DNA of 64,000 bases from Gracilaria vermiculophylla (Eukaryota; Rhodophyta; Florideophyceae; Gracilariales; Gracilariaceae). Under the pieces are notes generated by a model. The model searched no databases, was not told the origin of the DNA, and saw only the letters and a list, made by a program, of their open reading frames with translations. Location of the stretch: NCBI GenBank assembly GCA_019155205.2, contig JAHNZQ020003147.1:1319154-1383153 (forward strand), in the 5' to 3' direction. Position 1 is the stretch's first letter, and every line of letters starts with the position of its first letter. Shown here piece by piece: positions 59,930 to 64,000 of this stretch. A program made the position numbers and the translations under genes.

Positions 59930-61844
59930 CAAAAGTTTTCCACGGTGGTTTCAAAGTTAATTTTTCTTTCACAAGACTTGGAAGGTTCGTATGGATTTGC
60001 GGAAGAAATTATGGTTTTCAAAGATGTATTGCACCTTGAAGCTAGCTGTGAAGTGGTTCTCGGTCTGATAATTATGATAGCATTATCTAAAGCAGTCGCC
60101 AATTTTGTCGTTACATGGTGTTTTTCACGTCTGTGAAATCTATGGGTTATGCGTTTCAACTAGTGCACTTCTCTAGAAATCAGCAGAAATATCTGTATCG
60201 GTATGTCTCCAGAACATATCTGAAGGAAAACATGTGTGATACTAAAGCTCGCGGACTTGGTAGGACGCATCTCTTTGTACACGTGGAAGTGTACCATTTC
60301 GCTGCTGAACCTTTAAAGAGCGATGCAATCTGTACACCCCACAATGGACTAATTCAAACAGGGTATTGCGAGCGATGATGGACTTAAAGGATTTCTGTGT
60401 CTTTAACCGGTTCACTTAAGATGCAATTCTGTGTTCTCAAGAGCTTGCGTACATGAAATACAATCACTGATTTTCCAAGTCGCAAATGATGGGAAGTGTG
60501 CATGGAAGAAATATGTTCATGAGAAGCTTCTCGAAAGAAATCATCGTGAATTTTCAAAAGCATAGGAACGAATAAGAGACTGCGAGATAAGAATTGGAAA
60601 ATTGCAGATTCCCTCCGCAGTATAACCGGATGATGTAGTTATGGACATCTGGATTTTCTCTTTCTGTACATATACAATCAGCTCACTGACTCTTCGTTTA
60701 ATCACTGTTTCACAAAGATGGCTTCGTTATCGGTTTGGTGCATATTGAATACCGGGCTGCCGGTCATGACCATCTATCTAGGTTTATATTTGGCGAGATC
60801 AATTTCTGAGAATCAGACTTATTCTGTTCAAAAACATCGTGAATGGTGGTGACCCACGCGATGAGATGACTTTCTCGACTGGAGTTCATATATTGCAACC
60901 GCGGGACACTGGTACCGTTAGGAGAGGAAGATGGGACCACGTTCTGATTTGGACCACGTTTAAAACTTATAGTGAAAAGATTTGATAAGAAGTTCTGAGT
61001 TCTGAAGGGTCTCGGTAGAAATAGACCACACTCTTTTGCTCCGAATGGGCGGAAACACATTTACGAAAAGGGAACTTGTGAAACACATGTTTTTAGTTTT
61101 TAAATGCGCCTCTCCCAGGAAAGGTAACAGACGTGAATACATTTCTGAGACAATCACGGTAATAATCAAAAGTCATTCATTTAAATCACATATGAAATGT
61201 CACAAGGATTCTTGCTCTTTGATATGAAGGAATACGTGTTAAATACTTACCTGCTCTATCGGTTAGAAGGTGGTACAATCTCTTGAAAGATTGATAGACT
61301 GAACCAACCCAGCAACAACGCTACATCGCATATTTTTAATACAAAGCGCAGCAGTGTTTGACGAACTGGAGCACTGAGGTGAACGTCAGGAAGATAATAT
61401 CTGCGCATACTGTTGTCCAATGAAACCGAAATCGATTCGAATAGCGATAGTTACACCGCAAAAGCATTTGAACTATGAGCATCTCCTGAATATTGGATAA
61501 GGTCCATAATGGAAGATATCTACTCACGCCACGTTCTCACCGGGCTCTTCGAGAAGGCATTCGCAAAAATAATCGAATCCCATGTCATGCGGCTTGCGAC
61601 TGGTCATACCTCGTTGGCCTAATCAATGGCGATGGCATCAATGACGATTTCTGTGACGGCATTTTCCAATCTGAATATTAAACCTTGTGAAGATTTCGGT
61701 GATGATAGACGTCTGGGTCGTCACCTGGGAAACACAGCTAAAATGCTCAAGCACAGGTTTGAGCCACAAAACGGCAAATCGGCAACTTGGGCCGTGTGTA
61801 TATTGCCATCGTATTTACAATTAACGACACTGTTACTCTGTTGC
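59930..61844. other. 1.9-kb AT-rich convergent intergenic region
   Basis: This region between the convergent kinase and Derlin genes has only small frames (under 100 codons) without recognisable products. I see no tRNA or tandem repeat. Composition resembles the 43-48 kb desert. Confidence 0.45.
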
Positions 61845-62723
61845 CTATGAAGACCCTAGCGTATGCCCTGATCCCCAGTTGTACCCTCCTCGAGAAATGG
61901 GGTTCGTGAAACCTGCTCTGGCTCCAGATGATGCACCACCGCTGCTCCATCTCCCGGACACAGTAGAGGTACGGCTTCCTCTAGTTGTCGCTGACTGGGG
62001 AGCAGGCTCTGGCGGCCCGCGCTGTAATCCAGTGATAGAACCTAGCCCTCTTTGCATGGAATCAATAGCGTTTTCGAACCAAATCGGAACAAAAATGAGC
62101 TGTTTTCCATCAGGCATTCCAGGGTACACGGAATCAAGGAAATAGTACAGGTGTCCCCCAAGGAGGCCGAAAATATCTGTGAAAGGAATGGCTCCCGTCC
62201 TGATAAGGTCAATGAGTATCATTGACAACGAGAGATACTTTGCCGGGATGCTAAGAAAACCATAGAGTGAAACCGTGACAGTAGTTGCGTGCTTGCCCCA
62301 GAGGTGAATGATTGCAGTAAGCAGAGCGCTGCCATTTAAATACGAAGGATAGAGCAAAGACATCACCGAAACGCAGGCCGCAACTATTGTCAAGAACCAA
62401 GCATAGTTTGCTGGACGGCCGAAGAAGACGCCAACTTCCAGTTGTCGTGAATATGTGTAAAGAAAATACATGCGGATTAAAAAACCAATTCCAAGTGAGC
62501 CCATGTGCAAAAACGATAACGGTATGCGCCAGATCTGTATTCCATGAAACACTCTTTCCCACAGTAGGGCAAAAGGTTGAATTGGGAATAAACCCAATCC
62601 AGTAAGTAATGTACAAGAAAACATAGCGATGAAGAGGGTACGGGTCACTGGTGGTATATCCAGGAAAAAAGACTTCATGTCGAAGTCACCTGTCCCGTGA
62701 ACATTACCACTTGGACCTGACAT
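61845..62723 (-). CDS. DER1: Derlin family ER protein (ER-associated degradation)
   Basis: Derlins are rhomboid-like pseudoproteases that help retrotranslocate misfolded proteins from the ER for Cdc48/p97-driven degradation. The open frame begins with TTG at 62783; the ATG at 62723 gives 292 aa. The text follows the family: DIPPVTRTLFIAMF (first helix), LFPIQPFALLWERVFHGIQIWRIPLSFLHMGSLGIGFLIRMYFLYTYSRQLE, then FGRPANYAWFL, several hydrophobic helices and LLGGHLYYFLDSVYP before a disordered Ser/Gly/Arg tail. The extreme C-terminus (YNWGSGHTLG) resembles the SHP box by which Derlins bind p97. The rhomboid catalytic Ser/His dyad is not expected and not seen. Start choice is supported by MSGPSG preceding a short polar cytosolic segment. 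Single exon. Confidence 0.93.
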   Translation of the reverse strand: MSGPSGNVHGTGDFDMKSFFLDIPPVTRTLFIAMFSCTLLTGLGLFPIQPFALLWERVFHGIQIWRIPLSFLHMGSLGIGFLIRMYFLYTYSRQLEVGVFFGRPANYAWFLTIVAACVSVMSLLYPSYLNGSALLTAIIHLWGKHATTVTVSLYGFLSIPAKYLSLSMILIDLIRTGAIPFTDIFGLLGGHLYYFLDSVYPGMPDGKQLIFVPIWFENAIDSMQRGLGSITGLQRGPPEPAPQSATTRGSRTSTVSGRWSSGGASSGARAGFTNPISRGGYNWGSGHTLGSS

Positions 62724-63392
62724 TTTGCTGTGCCGAAACAGAAAGATCCAGCCCGTGAGACGAAAGGCTGTGAGAGAGAGCAACTTGCCCCAATTGAGCT
62801 GTTTACTTCAACAGCAGCAAAAAGGGAATCAGCTCAACGAATGCCGCTCTGGTCGATCAGCCTTCACCAGCTAAGACTGCAGACCAATTTCGGCAACCAG
62901 TTGAAAGCACGCCGATTGAGGAAATAGTCATACGCAAGGTACTGATGAGTTCCTACCCGGATCGAAACTGGAGCCCGTGCATTTTGATTGACGTCCGCCA
63001 ACTCAGAACTTTAATAACCACAGCTCAGGTCCTTGCGTGCTTTCAGTGTAAGTGTACACGCTGTATTCTAAATAAGGTTCAGGTGGGTACTCTATATAGT
63101 GCCACCCTGTGCCAGACGCAAACAATTGGCACTATATCGAATCAAGCAATATTCAAAGTTCCTTTACAGCATTGACGAAGACTATCCTTCTCCTTTACAA
63201 TAGCTCTGTAATAAGCATTTGGCGCCGTGCTCTACCGTTTTCCTTTCGCTTTGCGCCTAGGAGAGCTGCTTTGGCCTTCCGCAAGTGATAAACAGCATCC
63301 CTCATATCACTATCAATAGCAATGCTCTCAATGCAGTCAAACTAAAACCTTATGTCAGCTTCCAAAAGCTGAGGGGCAATGTTGCCATCCTC
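62724..63392. other. intergenic / transposon 3'-flank region
   Basis: Between Derlin and the decayed transposase there is no supportable gene. It contains an 11-bp inverted repeat (63094-63137) that could belong to the mobile element. Confidence 0.4.
63094..63137. repeat. 11-bp inverted repeat near the transposase relic
   Basis: ATATAGTGCCA at 63094-63104 is the exact reverse complement of TGGCACTATAT at 63127-63137, with a 22-nt spacer. It lies about 260 bp beyond the transposase stop and may mark or lie near the element's end. A CAG at 63080, as begins pogo/Tigger termini, is nearby but lacks a flanking TA. Confidence 0.6.
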
Positions 63393-64000
63393 TTAGTCGC
63401 TATTCCAAGTGCGCTGCTCCTCTCTCTCCTGAGCAAATTCAAATTCATTGACCGATTCTAAAGCGTCATGAACTGACGCTTCCCTGATTTCGTCATCATC
63501 TTCAATGTTTAACCACCTTTCAACCTCCTCCTCTCCCGGACAGTCATCCTACTGGCTTAAAAGAGCATCATCACCCACATCACTAAGTGAAAGCTCTTCC
63601 TTTGCACTCACCATTTCTTTCACCTGCTCTTTGTCCGCAACATTACAGGACATTTTTTCTTCACCTGCGTTCATTTCCGCCGCAAAATGCACAGGCAACA
63701 CTTGCGCTTTTCTCCAAAATCGCGCAATCATCATCACAGACACCTCATTTCAACATTCTTGAACCATATAGACTACATCTAGCATATGAGGATCGAATCC
63801 ATCGCAAAGACCACGCATTCCTCTTTTCGCTGTACAGGCCTCCCGACGTTGCTGTAGTGTTTCGATCTCTTTCACGATCTTGCGCAGAAGAAGACCCCTA
63901 TAGCGTACCTTCCAGGCTGCAAAAATGCCAATATCCATTAGCTTGTGTATGGAAGTACAGTTTTGTGGCAGTGTCATTAACTGCACCTATTCTCGTACAT
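63393..64000 (-). pseudogene. decayed pogo/Tigger-type (DDE_1) transposase, C-terminal part
   Basis: One minus-strand frame from the right edge to TAA at 63393-63395 reads as the C-terminal part of a Tc1/mariner-superfamily pogo/Tigger transposase: VQLMTLPQNCTSIHKLMD, GIFAAWKVRYRGLLL, then VSVMMIARFWRKAQV and an acidic end (EEEVERWLNIEDDDE). The first matches the family's L-P-x-N-x-T-S-x-x-x-P-x-D-x-G-I-I block, with the usual proline replaced. Three in-frame stops interrupt it (63987-63989 TAG, 63750-63752 TGA, 63549-63551 TAG), so it is a relic. The catalytic DDE residues and DNA-binding region lie outside the window. The long copy suggests class II DNA transposons have been active in this genome. 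Confidence 0.72.

Overview
This window is nuclear DNA from a photosynthetic eukaryote. Two genes encode plastid-type enzymes behind probable N-terminal targeting extensions: glutamate-1-semialdehyde aminomutase (C5 route to tetrapyrroles) and diaminopimelate decarboxylase (lysine). Around them are ordinary eukaryotic genes (CNOT1, EMC1, Derlin, BLTP2/SABRE/FMP27-like, CaMK-type kinase, C2H2 zinc finger). Genes are intron-poor: two reading frames of more than 7 kb are uninterrupted. Where introns occur they are short (59-136 nt, plus one predicted 195 nt) with GT..AG ends. Intron poverty, the C5/DAP enzymes and presence of a protein O-mannosyltransferase make me favour a red alga or a close red-lineage alga. 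This is inference; no rRNA or plastid marker is present.

Layout. 0-10.4 kb: 3' end of an unknown gene, GSA aminomutase, a 70-aa membrane protein, two divergently transcribed paralogous membrane proteins that look like DEG/ENaC/ASIC-type channels, a very GC-rich low-complexity block with a minisatellite, then asparagine synthetase. 11.9-29.1 kb: an acidic single-pass surface protein, DAP decarboxylase, a divergent EMC1 / BLTP2-like pair, a predicted small secreted Cys-rich protein, and an unknown 255-aa protein. 29.4-39.3 kb: divergent CNOT1 and a three-exon O-mannosyltransferase that lacks a MIR domain. 39.3-48.3 kb: gene-poor, with a three-exon four-finger C2H2 gene, an AT-rich 4.7-kb desert and a small coiled-coil ORF. 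48.3-55 kb: four-exon AP-endonuclease/ExoIII-like gene, MnmA/TRMU tRNA thiouridylase and an unknown 586-aa protein. 55-62.7 kb: a RHD3/Sey1-family protein whose GTPase motifs are destroyed, divergent from a CaMK-like kinase, then Derlin. 62.7-64 kb: a decayed pogo/Tigger-type transposase running off the right edge.

Functionally there is no operon logic, but head-to-head pairs are frequent (GSA/70-aa protein, channel pair, EMC1/BLTP2, CNOT1/PMT, pseudo-Sey1/CaMK) and several products act at the ER: EMC1, BLTP2-like, Derlin, PMT and the Sey1 relative. The most notable candidates for new biology are the channel-like pair, the Sey1-family pseudo-GTPase without membrane anchor, the MIR-less PMT and the secreted ten-cysteine protein, whose predicted intron contains a perfect-stem hairpin.
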